Below are positions 53,700-62,529 of a stretch of DNA of 64,000 bases, in pieces; positions within the stretch are counted from its first letter, which is position 1, and each line of letters starts with the position of its first letter. Source of the DNA: Dongia mobilis (GTDB lineage Bacteria > Pseudomonadota > Alphaproteobacteria > Dongiales > Dongiaceae); assembly GCF_004363235.1 (NCBI RefSeq), contig NZ_SNYW01000002.1, positions 1 through 64,000 on the forward strand. The letters are read 5' to 3'. Both the position numbers and the translations under genes were made by a program. The notes below the pieces were generated by a model, which worked only from the letters and a program-made list of their open reading frames with translations, was not told the DNA's origin and made no database searches.

Positions 53700-55544
53700 T
53701 CAGGCCACGGCAAGGCGCAGGAAATCCGTGGCCTGGTCGAAGCCCTTGAGAAGGGCGCGGTCAGCGATCAGCTTTTCCGTCGCCCGATAGGGCGCCAGCA
53801 GCGGCGCCACGGCGGGGTCCTCGGCGATCTCGCGCGAGAGCACGATCTCGCCCCCCGCACTCTGGCCCTGCAGGCGCGCCGCCAGATTGACGGTCGAGCC
53901 GAAATAGTCGAGCCGGTCGTTGAGCGTCACCACGATGCTGGGGCCCTGGTGCAGGCCGAGCTTGATGGCGATCGCCCCGCTGGCTGGTTCCCGGCTGGCG
54001 GCTTCAAGATGGGACTGGTTCCAGCTACCGATGCGCCGCTGCATGTCGAGCGCGGCGGCAAGGCCATCCTGCGGCCGGGCGAAGGCCGCCATCACCGCAT
54101 CGCCGATGGTCTTGACGATGGCGCCGTCATGCGCGCGCACGATCTCAGCCATGAAGGCAAAATGTTCGCGCACCAGGTGATAGGCGGCGGCATCACCGAT
54201 GCGTTCATAGAGTGCCGTCGAGGCCTGCAGGTCGGAGAACAGCAGGGTGACACGGCCGATCGCCACCTCGTCGCCGGGGCGCAGCACGTCCTCGGAAAAG
54301 AGATCGCGGAAGGCCTGCAGCGCGGTGACTCGGTCGGCGGTGAGGCAATCGGCGACCCAGTGGCGGCTTTCGATCACGGCGATGCGCGGCCTGGCTGAAT
54401 CATTGACGAAGTCGAGCTGGCCGGAGGCGCCCGGTGCGCCGGCGCTTATGTCGTCGGCTGCGATCACCAGGGTTGGAAAGGCAGCGCCATCATGGTCGAT
54501 GTCGCATTGCCCGCCCGGTTCCAGCGTGCGCAGGCGATAGGGCCCGGGCGGCAGGTGTCCCGGCAGGCTGCGGCGCGCACCCGGGGCGAGATGGATCTGC
54601 GCCATCACATGCGGCACCGACATCGGCCCCCACAGGCAATACTCGCCCGAGACGATTTCGCGGATCGCCGGGGCGGGTCGGAAGCTGGCCTCGACATTCT
54701 TCGCGAAATCGCGGTCATAGGCGATGTTGCAGGAGGGGCAATGCGCGCCGCTGGGCAACTGGTCGAGCCCGCCCGCCCAGGCCTTGGCAACGCGGCAGCG
54801 CGGGCAGAGCAAATCCCAGCGCAGATCCAGAAGACCCGCCTTTACCGCCTGCAGGCAAAGCTCGATGGCGTGGCGCGCAGGTACCGCCCAGTCCCGCGCC
54901 AGCGCCAGCGGCCGCACATGCCAGAGATCCACCTCCTGCGCGTTCATCAGGTGATCGGCCAGGCGCCGGGCAAGGCCGTGGCCATGGGGCGTCGCCTCGA
55001 TGGCCGCCACCGCGCGGGCCGCCAGGGCCAAGGCGCCCGCGGTCGGGCTGGGGGCGTCATAGCTGAAGGGCGTCGCTCGCTCACCGCCGGCGAAGGCATC
55101 GGCTTCCTGCGCGAGGCGGGCGAAGGTCCGGCCCGAGGCGTCGAAGAACCGGGTGGCGAGAATGAGCCGCCCCAGAAAATTGCGGGGTGCCGCCGCGAGG
55201 GTATAGGTGCCGCGCGATCCGCCGCTGGCGGGATCGGGGGCTAGGTCGAAACGCGCGCTGAGCTGCGCGATCGGCCCGCTCGAGAAATCGCGCACATGCT
55301 CGAAGAACTGGCCGGTCACCCAGTTGACCGGCCGCTCCTGCCATTTCAGCCGGAAGGGTCCCATGCGGGCCGCGGCGAAATAGGCGACGGCGCCGTCGGG
55401 GCCTGGAATCTCGGTGATCTGCTGGCGCGGCAGGCCGGCCGCCTCGTTGAAGCGCGCCGTATCGGCGACCAGCGGCCAGATCGCCTCGGGCGGATGGTCG
55501 AAGCGCCATTGCCAGGTTTTGGATTTCAGGCCCTGCATCACCAC
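53700..55544 (-). CDS. DUF5939-type adenylate/guanylate cyclase with SRPBCC-like N-terminus
   Basis: A 614-residue multidomain protein. Residues 1-145 look like an SRPBCC/START-type fold (WRFDHPPEAIWPLVADTARF). The DUF5939 middle region follows with a zinc-ribbon pattern, CPRCRVAKAWAG and HCPSCNIAYD (about residues 246-280). The C-terminal class III cyclase domain has metal Asp in LFSDLQASTALYERIG and TIGDAVMAAF. The Lys in IVKTIGD and the Asp in RLDYFGSTVNLAARL suggest ATP use. No membrane segment. The combination suggests a ligand-sensing soluble cyclase. Confidence 0.87.
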   Translation of the reverse strand: MVMQGLKSKTWQWRFDHPPEAIWPLVADTARFNEAAGLPRQQITEIPGPDGAVAYFAAARMGPFRLKWQERPVNWVTGQFFEHVRDFSSGPIAQLSARFDLAPDPASGGSRGTYTLAAAPRNFLGRLILATRFFDASGRTFARLAQEADAFAGGERATPFSYDAPSPTAGALALAARAVAAIEATPHGHGLARRLADHLMNAQEVDLWHVRPLALARDWAVPARHAIELCLQAVKAGLLDLRWDLLCPRCRVAKAWAGGLDQLPSGAHCPSCNIAYDRDFAKNVEASFRPAPAIREIVSGEYCLWGPMSVPHVMAQIHLAPGARRSLPGHLPPGPYRLRTLEPGGQCDIDHDGAAFPTLVIAADDISAGAPGASGQLDFVNDSARPRIAVIESRHWVADCLTADRVTALQAFRDLFSEDVLRPGDEVAIGRVTLLFSDLQASTALYERIGDAAAYHLVREHFAFMAEIVRAHDGAIVKTIGDAVMAAFARPQDGLAAALDMQRRIGSWNQSHLEAASREPASGAIAIKLGLHQGPSIVVTLNDRLDYFGSTVNLAARLQGQSAGGEIVLSREIAEDPAVAPLLAPYRATEKLIADRALLKGFDQATDFLRLAVA

Positions 55545-55613
55545 ATCCTACGCGATCCCGATACGCGGCGGCAGCGGGCCCGGATTTCAGGGGACCGATT
55601 TCAGGTGCCTGAA

Positions 55614-56864
55614 TCAGGCCTGGGCCTGGGCCGGGAACTCGAACAGGGCGCGGAAAGCGGGTTCGGCGACGATGCCGCTGGGCACGATGCCGTCGGTCTT
55701 CAGCCGGTCGCAATCGACCCCGGTGAAATCGGTCTCGCCGAAGCGGCAGCCGGTGAGGCGGATGGGAAATTCGCGCGTCATGCCGTTGGGCAGATGCGCC
55801 ACCTGCATCTTGAGGTCGGCGCCGGTGAAGCGGGTGCGGTGCAGGATGGTACCGGCCAGATTGGCGCCCCGGAGATCGGCCTCGCTGAAATTGGCGGCGG
55901 TGAGATCGGCGCCGGTGAAATCGGCAAGGTCCAGGATGGCGCGGCTGAAATTGCTGGCACGCAGGCGCGCATGCAGGAAGACCGCGGCGCTGAGATTGCG
56001 GCCGGAGAAATCGATGCCGGAAAGATCGCGGCCCGAGAAATCGGCGCGCGTGCCGATGGCGCCGTTGCTTTCCACCCATTGCTCGTGGGCCAGCACCAGA
56101 TCGGCGATTTTCAGCGCCGCCTCGGCCGAATCGTCGACCGAGATCGCCTCCGTGAGGTCGAGATTGGTGTAGCTGGCCAGTTCCAGTTCGACACCGTGGA
56201 TATTGGCATCCTTGAGGATGGCGCCATCCAGTTTCGCGCCGGCAATGGCGGCCCGGTTGAGCCTGGCGCCGGTCAGGTTGCAGCCCTTCAGATTGGCGCC
56301 GCGGAGATCGGCATCCTTCAGGGACGAGCCGGAGAAATCCGCCGCGGAGAGATCAGCATTCCTGAGGATGGCGCCGGAAAGATCAGCCTTGCGCACAACG
56401 GCGGCGTGCAGCTTGGCGCCTTCCAGATTGGCGCGCGTCATGCCGGTATGCTCGCTGCTGGTGATGACCTCGTTGCGCTCGGCGGGCCGGGCATTCCCGT
56501 CCACGCTGACCATCAGGGATCCATCGCGGAAATCGGCGCCGGAGAGCAGCGCCTCGCTGAAATCGGTGCCCTGCAGGAAGGCGCCGCGGAAATCCGAGCC
56601 ACGGCAATCGGCCTTGACCAGGATGGAACCGGCCAGGCTGGCGCCGAAGAAATCGACCTCGTCCACCTTGGCGCCGGTCAGGTCGCAATTGAGGATCTGC
56701 ACGCCGGTGAGTTTGGCCTTGCTGAGGACCACGCCCGGGAGGCCGAAACGCTCCAGCAGCACGAGCGACAGGTCGCCGCGCTTGCCGCCTTTCTCCTGCC
56801 TGAGCCAGCGCCGGTGCGCCAGCAGCAGCGCGCGCAGCACGTCGATCTCGATCGCTTCGGCCAT
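55614..56864 (-). CDS. Pentapeptide-repeat protein
   Basis: A 416-residue protein made largely of A(D/N)Lxx pentapeptides (for example ADLSGAILRNADLSAADFSG), which fold as a right-handed quadrilateral beta-helix. The module 'xLAHxxWxxxxGxxGxxADLSxxxL' appears twice, near residues 12-40 and 235-262, so the protein is an internal duplication. Such helices can mimic DNA (as in Qnr) or act as scaffolds; nothing here shows which. ATG 56864 is preferred over 56888. The next leftward gene is the DUF5939 cyclase, 69 nt away. Confidence 0.88.
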   Translation of the reverse strand: MAEAIEIDVLRALLLAHRRWLRQEKGGKRGDLSLVLLERFGLPGVVLSKAKLTGVQILNCDLTGAKVDEVDFFGASLAGSILVKADCRGSDFRGAFLQGTDFSEALLSGADFRDGSLMVSVDGNARPAERNEVITSSEHTGMTRANLEGAKLHAAVVRKADLSGAILRNADLSAADFSGSSLKDADLRGANLKGCNLTGARLNRAAIAGAKLDGAILKDANIHGVELELASYTNLDLTEAISVDDSAEAALKIADLVLAHEQWVESNGAIGTRADFSGRDLSGIDFSGRNLSAAVFLHARLRASNFSRAILDLADFTGADLTAANFSEADLRGANLAGTILHRTRFTGADLKMQVAHLPNGMTREFPIRLTGCRFGETDFTGVDCDRLKTDGIVPSGIVAEPAFRALFEFPAQAQA

Positions 56865-56947
56865 CTTTCCCCACCCCCGCTGCAACATTCAGGGCAAAAG
56901 GACCCTGCGTCATTGGGTTATGGCCGAGATTTAATGTGATCTAGGGT

Positions 56948-56983
56948 TAAAAATTTCTAAATCACTGCAAAAGCTAATTTTTA
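56948..56983. promoter_or_regulatory. AT-rich inverted repeat upstream of the pentapeptide gene
   Basis: TAAAAATT (56948-56955) and AATTTTTA (56976-56983) are perfect inverted repeats with 20 bp between, in a distinctly AT-rich 80-bp stretch. A second palindrome GGATAATTATCC lies at 57002-57013, touching the ppk2 stop. These could carry the promoter of the pentapeptide gene and end signals of ppk2. Confidence 0.45.
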
Positions 56984-57012
56984 GGTCCCTGAAATGTCAC
57001 GGGATAATTATC

Positions 57013-57948
57013 CTAAGCCGGTTTGCGACGGCGCCTGGATGGCGCCTTTGCCGACTCCGCCGCCAGCAACCGGGCGGCATCGCGCGCGGCCCGGGCGCGT
57101 TCCGGTCCGACCGTGGGGAAGGCCAGTTCCATGCTCTCCAGCGCTTCGATGGCGATGGCCGCCACCACCAGGCGGGCATAGGCCTTGTTGTCGGCCGGCA
57201 CCACGAACCACGGGGCGGCGCGTGTCGCCGTCGCCTGGATGGCCGATTGATAGGCGGCCATGAATTCCGGCCAGCGCTGCCGGTCGCGGAGATCGTCCGG
57301 CGAGAATTTCCACATCTTGTCGGGATCCTCGATCCGCGCCAACAGGCGGTTCTTCTGCTCCTCGCGCGAGATGTTGAGAAAGATCTTGCGAATGACCGTG
57401 CCGCTTTCCGTGAGGTGGCGTTCGTGATCGGTGATGGCACGCATGCGGTCCTGCCAGATGCCGGATGACTGGCAGTGCTGGGGCAGGCGCTGCGAGGCCA
57501 GGTAATGCGGATAGACGCGCACCGCCACCACCTCCTCGTAATAGGAGCGGTTGAAGATGCCGATGCGCCCGCGGCGCGGCAAAGCGAGGTTGCAGCGCCA
57601 GAGGAAGTCGTGCTCCAGCTCGACACCTGCCGGCGGCTTGAACGAGGTCACGTCGACACCCTGCGGATCGATTCCCGACATGACATGCTTGATGGCGCCG
57701 TCCTTGCCCGCTGCATCCATGCCCTGAAGGATGAGGAGCAGCGACCAGCTGGCTTCCGCATGCAGGCGTTCCTGCAGCGCCGAGAGCTTCCTGCGCCCCT
57801 GCTGCAGCAGATCCTCCGCCTGCTCCTTCTGCAGGCTCGCCGCCTGTTTCGACAGGGTCGGAAAATCGGCCAGGCGAAAGCCGCGTCCGCTGCTGACGCG
57901 ATAGGGGGCGATGAAGGCGCTGACCCGTTCCGTTGTCACTTTCACCAT
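57013..57948 (-). CDS. ppk2: Polyphosphate kinase 2 family protein
   Basis: A 311-residue PPK2-domain kinase. Walker A is LILQGMDAAGKDGAIKHVMS (about residues 71-90). The Walker B/lid region is GRIGIFNRSYYEEVVAVRV (about 126-144), with the lid RMRAITDHERHL. The single-domain size and SWSLLLILQGMDAAGKDG pattern fit class I/III PPK2 that phosphorylate nucleotides from polyphosphate. The C-terminus ends in a Lys/Arg-rich tail. It follows the quinone reductase gene by 12 nt on the same strand, perhaps a joint unit. Confidence 0.92.
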   Translation of the reverse strand: MVKVTTERVSAFIAPYRVSSGRGFRLADFPTLSKQAASLQKEQAEDLLQQGRRKLSALQERLHAEASWSLLLILQGMDAAGKDGAIKHVMSGIDPQGVDVTSFKPPAGVELEHDFLWRCNLALPRRGRIGIFNRSYYEEVVAVRVYPHYLASQRLPQHCQSSGIWQDRMRAITDHERHLTESGTVIRKIFLNISREEQKNRLLARIEDPDKMWKFSPDDLRDRQRWPEFMAAYQSAIQATATRAAPWFVVPADNKAYARLVVAAIAIEALESMELAFPTVGPERARAARDAARLLAAESAKAPSRRRRKPA

Positions 57949-57960
57949 GGTGATCCCCCT

Positions 57961-58947
57961 TCAATCAATCATGACGACGATATTGCCGATCTGCCGCCCG
58001 GCCTCGACCGTTTCATGGGCGGCGGCGATCTCGGCCAACGGGAAGGCGGCGGCGATAGTGTGGGTCAATAGATCTTCCGCCAGCAGCGCATCGACCGCCG
58101 CAAGCGCGCGCTGGCGCAACGAAAGCGGCTGGTTGTAGACGATGAAAAAGCGATAGCCGATATTGCCGATGATGGAGGCGGAAAAACTCACCTCCGCCTC
58201 GCGCCGGCTCGAGCCATAGACCACGACGAGGCCGTAATCGGCCACCACCCGGGGCAGCCAGCCGATATTGCCGGCCAGATCGACCTCGATCACGCGGGCG
58301 ACGCCCCGGCCGCCGGTCGCCTGCAGTACCGCCGCCACCACATCCTCGGCCTTGCGGTCGATGACGCAATCGGCACCGGCGGCTTTGGCATGCGCTGCCT
58401 TCTCCGGCGAGCTCACGGTGGCGATGACGCGGGCGCCCTTCAGTTTTGCCATCTGCACGGCGTAATGGCCGACGGCACCCGCGCCGCCCTGTACCAGCAC
58501 CCAGTCGCCGGCGGCGATGCCGCCATCGGTCTCGATCGCCTGCCAGGCAGTGAGGACCGGAATGCCGAGACAGGCGCCGGTCGCAAAATCGGCATTGTCG
58601 GGAAGCGCTACGGCCTGGCTGTCCGGCAGCGCCACCAGCTCCGCCGCCGTGCCGAAGGCGCGCTGCCAGCGTGCGTTCCACAGCCAGACCCGTTTGCCGA
58701 TGCGGCTCTGCGCGACACCTTCACCCACCGCGATGATGGTGCCGGCGCCATCGCTATGCGGGATGATGCGGGGATATTCGTTGGCAGCACTGCCGGTCCC
58801 GAGGCGCATCTTGACGTCGGATGGATTGACGCCGCTGGCCGCCACCCGGACCAGCACCTCGCCCGGGCCGGGCGCGGGATCGGGCAAGGCGCCCAGCTGC
58901 AGCACTTCGCGCGCCGGTCCCAGCCGGTCGTAAAAGGCAGCCCGCAT
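57961..58947 (-). CDS. NADPH:quinone reductase-like zinc-independent MDR oxidoreductase
   Basis: A 328-residue medium-chain dehydrogenase/reductase. The N-terminal GroES-like domain has VLVRVAASGVNPSDVKMRLG. The Rossmann nucleotide motif is VQGGAGAVGHYAVQMAKLKG (about residues 140-159), and IEVDLAGN follows. The zinc ligands of alcohol dehydrogenases are absent, as in quinone reductases. The start is placed at ATG 58947 (MRAAFYDRLG) behind GGGGGA. Ends 12 nt before ppk2. Confidence 0.9.
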   Translation of the reverse strand: MRAAFYDRLGPAREVLQLGALPDPAPGPGEVLVRVAASGVNPSDVKMRLGTGSAANEYPRIIPHSDGAGTIIAVGEGVAQSRIGKRVWLWNARWQRAFGTAAELVALPDSQAVALPDNADFATGACLGIPVLTAWQAIETDGGIAAGDWVLVQGGAGAVGHYAVQMAKLKGARVIATVSSPEKAAHAKAAGADCVIDRKAEDVVAAVLQATGGRGVARVIEVDLAGNIGWLPRVVADYGLVVVYGSSRREAEVSFSASIIGNIGYRFFIVYNQPLSLRQRALAAVDALLAEDLLTHTIAAAFPLAEIAAAHETVEAGRQIGNIVVMID

Positions 58948-59056
58948 GCATCCCCCCATCACAGAATTGTCGTTGCGCCATGGCCCGACCGGGCCAAGGC
59001 GAGCCTAGCCGAGGCGACGCCCGGGTGATAGTCTCCGCCGCCGAATCGGGGACCAG

Positions 59057-59725
59057 ATGCGCGCACTCCATCATTTTTCCTTGCAGCCGCAATCGCGCCG
59101 AATCCGCATCCAGTTGCGCGAGAAAAAAATCGACGTCGATCTGGTGGCGGAACGGCCGTGGGAGCGGCGCGAGGAGCTGCTGCGCCTCAACCCGGCGGGC
59201 GAGACACCGGTCCTGGTGGAAGATGGCGGTCTCACCGTCGTCGGCGCACAGGTCATCGGCGAATACCTGGAAGAGGTCTATCCGGAAAGCCCGCTGCTGG
59301 GCGGGGACGCGCGTGCCCGCGCCGAAACGCGCCGTCTCGTTGCCTGGTTCGACGACAAGTTCGAGCGCGAGGTGACGCGCAACCTGCTGCACGAGAAGAT
59401 GCTGCGGCGCCTCTACGGCCAGGGCGGACCGGATTCCGGCGCGATTCGCGCCGGCAAGGCCAATATCCGCATCCATCTCGACTACATCGCCTGGCTGACC
59501 GAACGCCGCAACTGGCTGGCTGGCGCGCAGTTCAGCCTGGCCGACATCGCCGCGGCGGCGCAGCTATCGGTCATCGACTATATGGGCGATGTCGATTGGG
59601 AATCCTTCCCCGAGGCCAAGCACTGGTATGCCCGGGTGAAATCGCGCCCCAGTTTCCGGCCGATCCTGGCCGATACCTGGCCCGGCACCCAGCCGCCGCC
59701 CCATTACGCCGATCTGGATTTCTGA
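59057..59725 (+). CDS. fzlA: Glutathione S-transferase-fold protein, probable cell-division protein FzlA
   Basis: A 222-residue GST-fold protein. The N-terminal thioredoxin-like half is MRALHHFSLQPQSRRIRIQL to ETPVLVEDGG, with Trp35 in ERPWERR; the helical C-half has the RRLYG region. It ends in PPPHYADLDF. That C-terminal tail matches what I recall of FzlA, an essential FtsZ-binding GST homologue in Caulobacter whose extreme C-terminus is required for function. The downstream SDR gene pairing also resembles fzlA regions of other alphaproteobacteria. A plain GST is the alternative. The glutathione-contact Ser/Tyr of true GSTs is not obvious. Confidence 0.65.
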   Translation: MRALHHFSLQPQSRRIRIQLREKKIDVDLVAERPWERREELLRLNPAGETPVLVEDGGLTVVGAQVIGEYLEEVYPESPLLGGDARARAETRRLVAWFDDKFEREVTRNLLHEKMLRRLYGQGGPDSGAIRAGKANIRIHLDYIAWLTERRNWLAGAQFSLADIAAAAQLSVIDYMGDVDWESFPEAKHWYARVKSRPSFRPILADTWPGTQPPPHYADLDF

Positions 59726-59732
59726 GCGCGCT

Positions 59733-60509
59733 TCAATTGGCGTTGATGTCGATCTTCTCCAGCAGGCGCTGGGCCTCGGCAGCGGCGGCGCTGGCGGGGG
59801 CAAGTTCCAGCACCTTCATGAGATCGGCACGGGCCGCATCCTTGTCATTGAGCGCGGCATGGAGGCGGCCACGCTGCAGCAGGGCCTCGGGCAGGTCCGG
59901 CGCCAGGGAAAAGGCCTTGTCCAGATTGTCGGCGGCCAGTTCCGGCTCCTCGAGATCGATATAGGTCGAGGCGCGGAAGACATAAATGTCGGGACGTTGC
60001 GGGGCGAGATCGCTCGCCGCGTTGAGGTCGTCCAGCGCCTCGAACAGCATGCCGCTCTCGCCATAGAGATTGGCGCGGTCCAGCAGCAGCTCGACATTCT
60101 TCGGCGCGAGCTTCAGCCCCTCGTTGAGATCATGCAGGGCCAGCTGCTCCTTTCCGGCGAGGCGCCAGGCATAGGCCGCCTGGGCGAAGGTCTCGGAAGC
60201 AAGTGGCGCCTTCACCTGGGGCAGGGTCTGGGCGATGTTCTCCAGCAGCAGGGCGGCATCGTCATAGCGCTGCAGGCCGATCATGGCGAGGGCCTGGCAA
60301 TGCCGCGCCGCATCGCCGCCCTTCTGCTTTTCCCATTCGATCGCACTTTCCAGGGCCGCCGCGGGATCCTGGTTCACCAGGACCATGCAGGCATCGTAAT
60401 GCTGGCGGTGCTCGGCCTCGGACATTTCCGCCCTTGCCGGGAGCGATTGCGCCGGGAGGGACGCGGCAACCAGCAAGGCGGCAAGCAGGGAAAGCCCGAT
60501 GATGCGCAT
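59733..60509 (-). CDS. Secreted tetratricopeptide-repeat protein
   Basis: A 258-residue protein with a signal peptide (MRIIGLSLLAALLVAASLPA, cleavage near ARA). About five TPR-like units follow from residue 55, for example AAYAWRLAGKEQLALHDLNE and LDKAFSLAPDLPEALLQRGR. It probably acts as a periplasmic scaffold. A Cys pair (CMVL, HCQAL) lies before the repeats. It converges on fzlA with 7 nt between stops. Confidence 0.85.
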   Translation of the reverse strand: MRIIGLSLLAALLVAASLPAQSLPARAEMSEAEHRQHYDACMVLVNQDPAAALESAIEWEKQKGGDAARHCQALAMIGLQRYDDAALLLENIAQTLPQVKAPLASETFAQAAYAWRLAGKEQLALHDLNEGLKLAPKNVELLLDRANLYGESGMLFEALDDLNAASDLAPQRPDIYVFRASTYIDLEEPELAADNLDKAFSLAPDLPEALLQRGRLHAALNDKDAARADLMKVLELAPASAAAAEAQRLLEKIDINAN

Positions 60510-60601
60510 GGTTGATGTTTCCGACTCTGGCCGCTATGGCCTGAAGGGAGCAGACAAGGCGGCTCTTTTGATGGGGCGCGCGGCGGGGATTTGCAAGGGC
60601 C

Positions 60602-61534
60602 ATGACGGAAAGCAGCCAGCCACAGATGCGTGAAGCCGCCGCCCCGGCGAAAACCGGCGCGGCGGCGCAGCCGCCTGGACACCTCTTCTGTTTCGGCCTT
60701 GGCTACAGCGCGCGCCGGCTCGCCGACAGATTGCTGTCGGCTGGCTGGCGCGTCAGCGGCACCTGCCGGTCGCCGGAAAAGAGGCAGGCGCTCGCCCGGG
60801 CCGGTATCGCGGCGGAAATCTTCGACCGGGAGCATCCGGTGCCCGACCTTGCGCGACATCTCGCCGCGGCGACGCATCTCCTCTCCTCGGTGCCGCCGGA
60901 CGGGGCGGGCGATCCCGTGATCGATCTGCACCGCGCCGAGATCGATGCCGCGGCACCGCATCTGGCCTGGATCGGCTATCTTTCCACCACCGGGGTCTAT
61001 GGCGATCGCGGCGGCGCCTGGGTCGACGAGCAGAGCGACCTCAGCCCCAGCGGCGAACGCGGCCGGCGGCGGCTTCTGGCCGAACGGGCCTGGGCCGCGC
61101 TCGCCCAGCCGGCGCATCTCTTCCGCCTGGCCGGCATCTACGGTCCCGGTTCCTCGGCTCTCGATACGGTGCGCGAGGGGCGCGCCCGGCGCGTGGTGAA
61201 GCCGGGCCAGGTCTTCAGCCGGATCCATGTCGATGACATCGTCAACGTACTGACGGCCTCGATGGCGCGACCCAACCCGGGTGCGGCCTATAACGTCTGC
61301 GACGACGACCCGGCGCCGCCCGCCGATGTCATTACCTTCGCCTGTACGCTTCTGGGCGTGGCACCGCCGCCGGAAGTGCCCTATGAAAGCGCCGATCTGT
61401 CGCCCATGGCGCGCAGCTTCTATGACGACAACAAGCGCTGCCGCAACGACCGCATCAAGCACGAACTGGGCGTCACCCTCGCCTATCCCGACTATCGCAC
61501 CGGCCTCAGGGCGTTGCTCGGCGCCGGTTATTGA
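60602..61534 (+). CDS. NAD-dependent epimerase/dehydratase-like SDR (YeeZ-type)
   Basis: A 310-residue extended SDR. The Rossmann motif is CFGLGYSARRLADRLL (about residues 28-43), and the active-site region is YLSTTGVYGDRGGAWVDE with Ser/Tyr in register (YxxxK is degenerate: the Lys position reads Arg). Substrate-binding FRLAGIYGPGSSALD follows. The YeeZ-type family has no settled substrate. The 3' end overlaps the alpha/beta hydrolase gene by 7 nt on opposite strands. Confidence 0.87.
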   Translation: MTESSQPQMREAAAPAKTGAAAQPPGHLFCFGLGYSARRLADRLLSAGWRVSGTCRSPEKRQALARAGIAAEIFDREHPVPDLARHLAAATHLLSSVPPDGAGDPVIDLHRAEIDAAAPHLAWIGYLSTTGVYGDRGGAWVDEQSDLSPSGERGRRRLLAERAWAALAQPAHLFRLAGIYGPGSSALDTVREGRARRVVKPGQVFSRIHVDDIVNVLTASMARPNPGAAYNVCDDDPAPPADVITFACTLLGVAPPPEVPYESADLSPMARSFYDDNKRCRNDRIKHELGVTLAYPDYRTGLRALLGAGY

Positions 61535-62511
61535 AGGCGCGACAATTCCTCGACCGCCAGCATCAGCCGGTCGAGATCCTGCGGCCGGCTGAGGCGATGA
61601 TCGCCGTCCTTTATAAGGGTGACGACCACGTCACTGCCGGCCAACTGGCGCGCCGCGCGCAACGAGACTTCGAACGGCACGTCCTGATCCGCCTGGCCGT
61701 GCAGCAACCGCACCGGCACGGTCAGCGGAATGGTGCGGCCGAGCAGCAGATGCCGCCGCCCGTCCTCGATCAGGTCGCGCGTGATGACATAGGGTTCGTC
61801 GGCATAGGCGGAAGGTTCCTCGACGCGGCCGTCGCGGACGAGTTGCGCCTGCATCGCCGCATCCATCTTGGCCCACATCAAATCCTCGGTGAAATCCGGG
61901 GCCGCGGCGATGCCGATCAATCCGGCGACACGATCAGGCCGCGCCAGCGCGCAGAGCAGCATCAGCCAGCCGCCCATCGACGAACCGACCAGAATCTGCG
62001 GTCCCTCGGTGAGTTGGTCGATCACGGCGAGCGCATCGTCGCGCCAGCGGCCGATGGTACCGTCGACGAAGCGGCCCGATGACTGACCGTGGCCGCGGTA
62101 ATCGAATCGCACGAAGCCGCGCCCTGTTGCGGCGCAGTAGGCCTCAAGCGCCATCGCCTTGGTGCCGGTCATGTCGGACGCAAAACCGCCAAGGAATACG
62201 ATCCCCGGCTGACTCGTTCTTACTGCATTATTTCCGTGCGCGCCCAAGTCGTTGGCGGCGCGCAGGCGGCGATGATAGGCGATGCGCACGCCGTCGCCGT
62301 GTTCGAGAAAGCGTGGCGCACTTGCACGCGGGCTAGCGGAATCGGCAAGTGGCCGCACCGGTTCGGCTTGCAAAAGATGTGCTTGCCCTGATAATGGGTC
62401 CCTGCGTCGGATCGGGACGGCGGCTGGCGCCGAAGATGACAGGGGCGGCAGCACATGATCCGGCAACGGAGTTCCAGCGGTCGGTCGGTTTTTTCGTGAC
62501 GGCATAGGCAA
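61528..62511 (-). CDS. Alpha/beta hydrolase
   Basis: Up to 327 residues. The catalytic core from about residue 85 has the oxyanion region FLGGFASDMTG, FDYRGHGQS, the nucleophile elbow LVGSSMGGWL (about residues 177-186), Asp in LHGQADQDVPF and His in GDHRLS. It resembles ABHD10-like serine hydrolases. The first 65 residues are Pro/Arg-rich and unconserved, and ATG 62511 lies only 19 bp from the start of the divergent glycosyltransferase gene, so the true start is probably further in. No clear alternative ATG exists; a GTG or TTG would be needed. Confidence 0.85.
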   Translation of the reverse strand: MPMPSRKNRPTAGTPLPDHVLPPLSSSAPAAVPIRRRDPLSGQAHLLQAEPVRPLADSASPRASAPRFLEHGDGVRIAYHRRLRAANDLGAHGNNAVRTSQPGIVFLGGFASDMTGTKAMALEAYCAATGRGFVRFDYRGHGQSSGRFVDGTIGRWRDDALAVIDQLTEGPQILVGSSMGGWLMLLCALARPDRVAGLIGIAAAPDFTEDLMWAKMDAAMQAQLVRDGRVEEPSAYADEPYVITRDLIEDGRRHLLLGRTIPLTVPVRLLHGQADQDVPFEVSLRAARQLAGSDVVVTLIKDGDHRLSRPQDLDRLMLAVEELSRLQ

Positions 62512-62529
62512 GGCTCTCCCGGATCAGAG

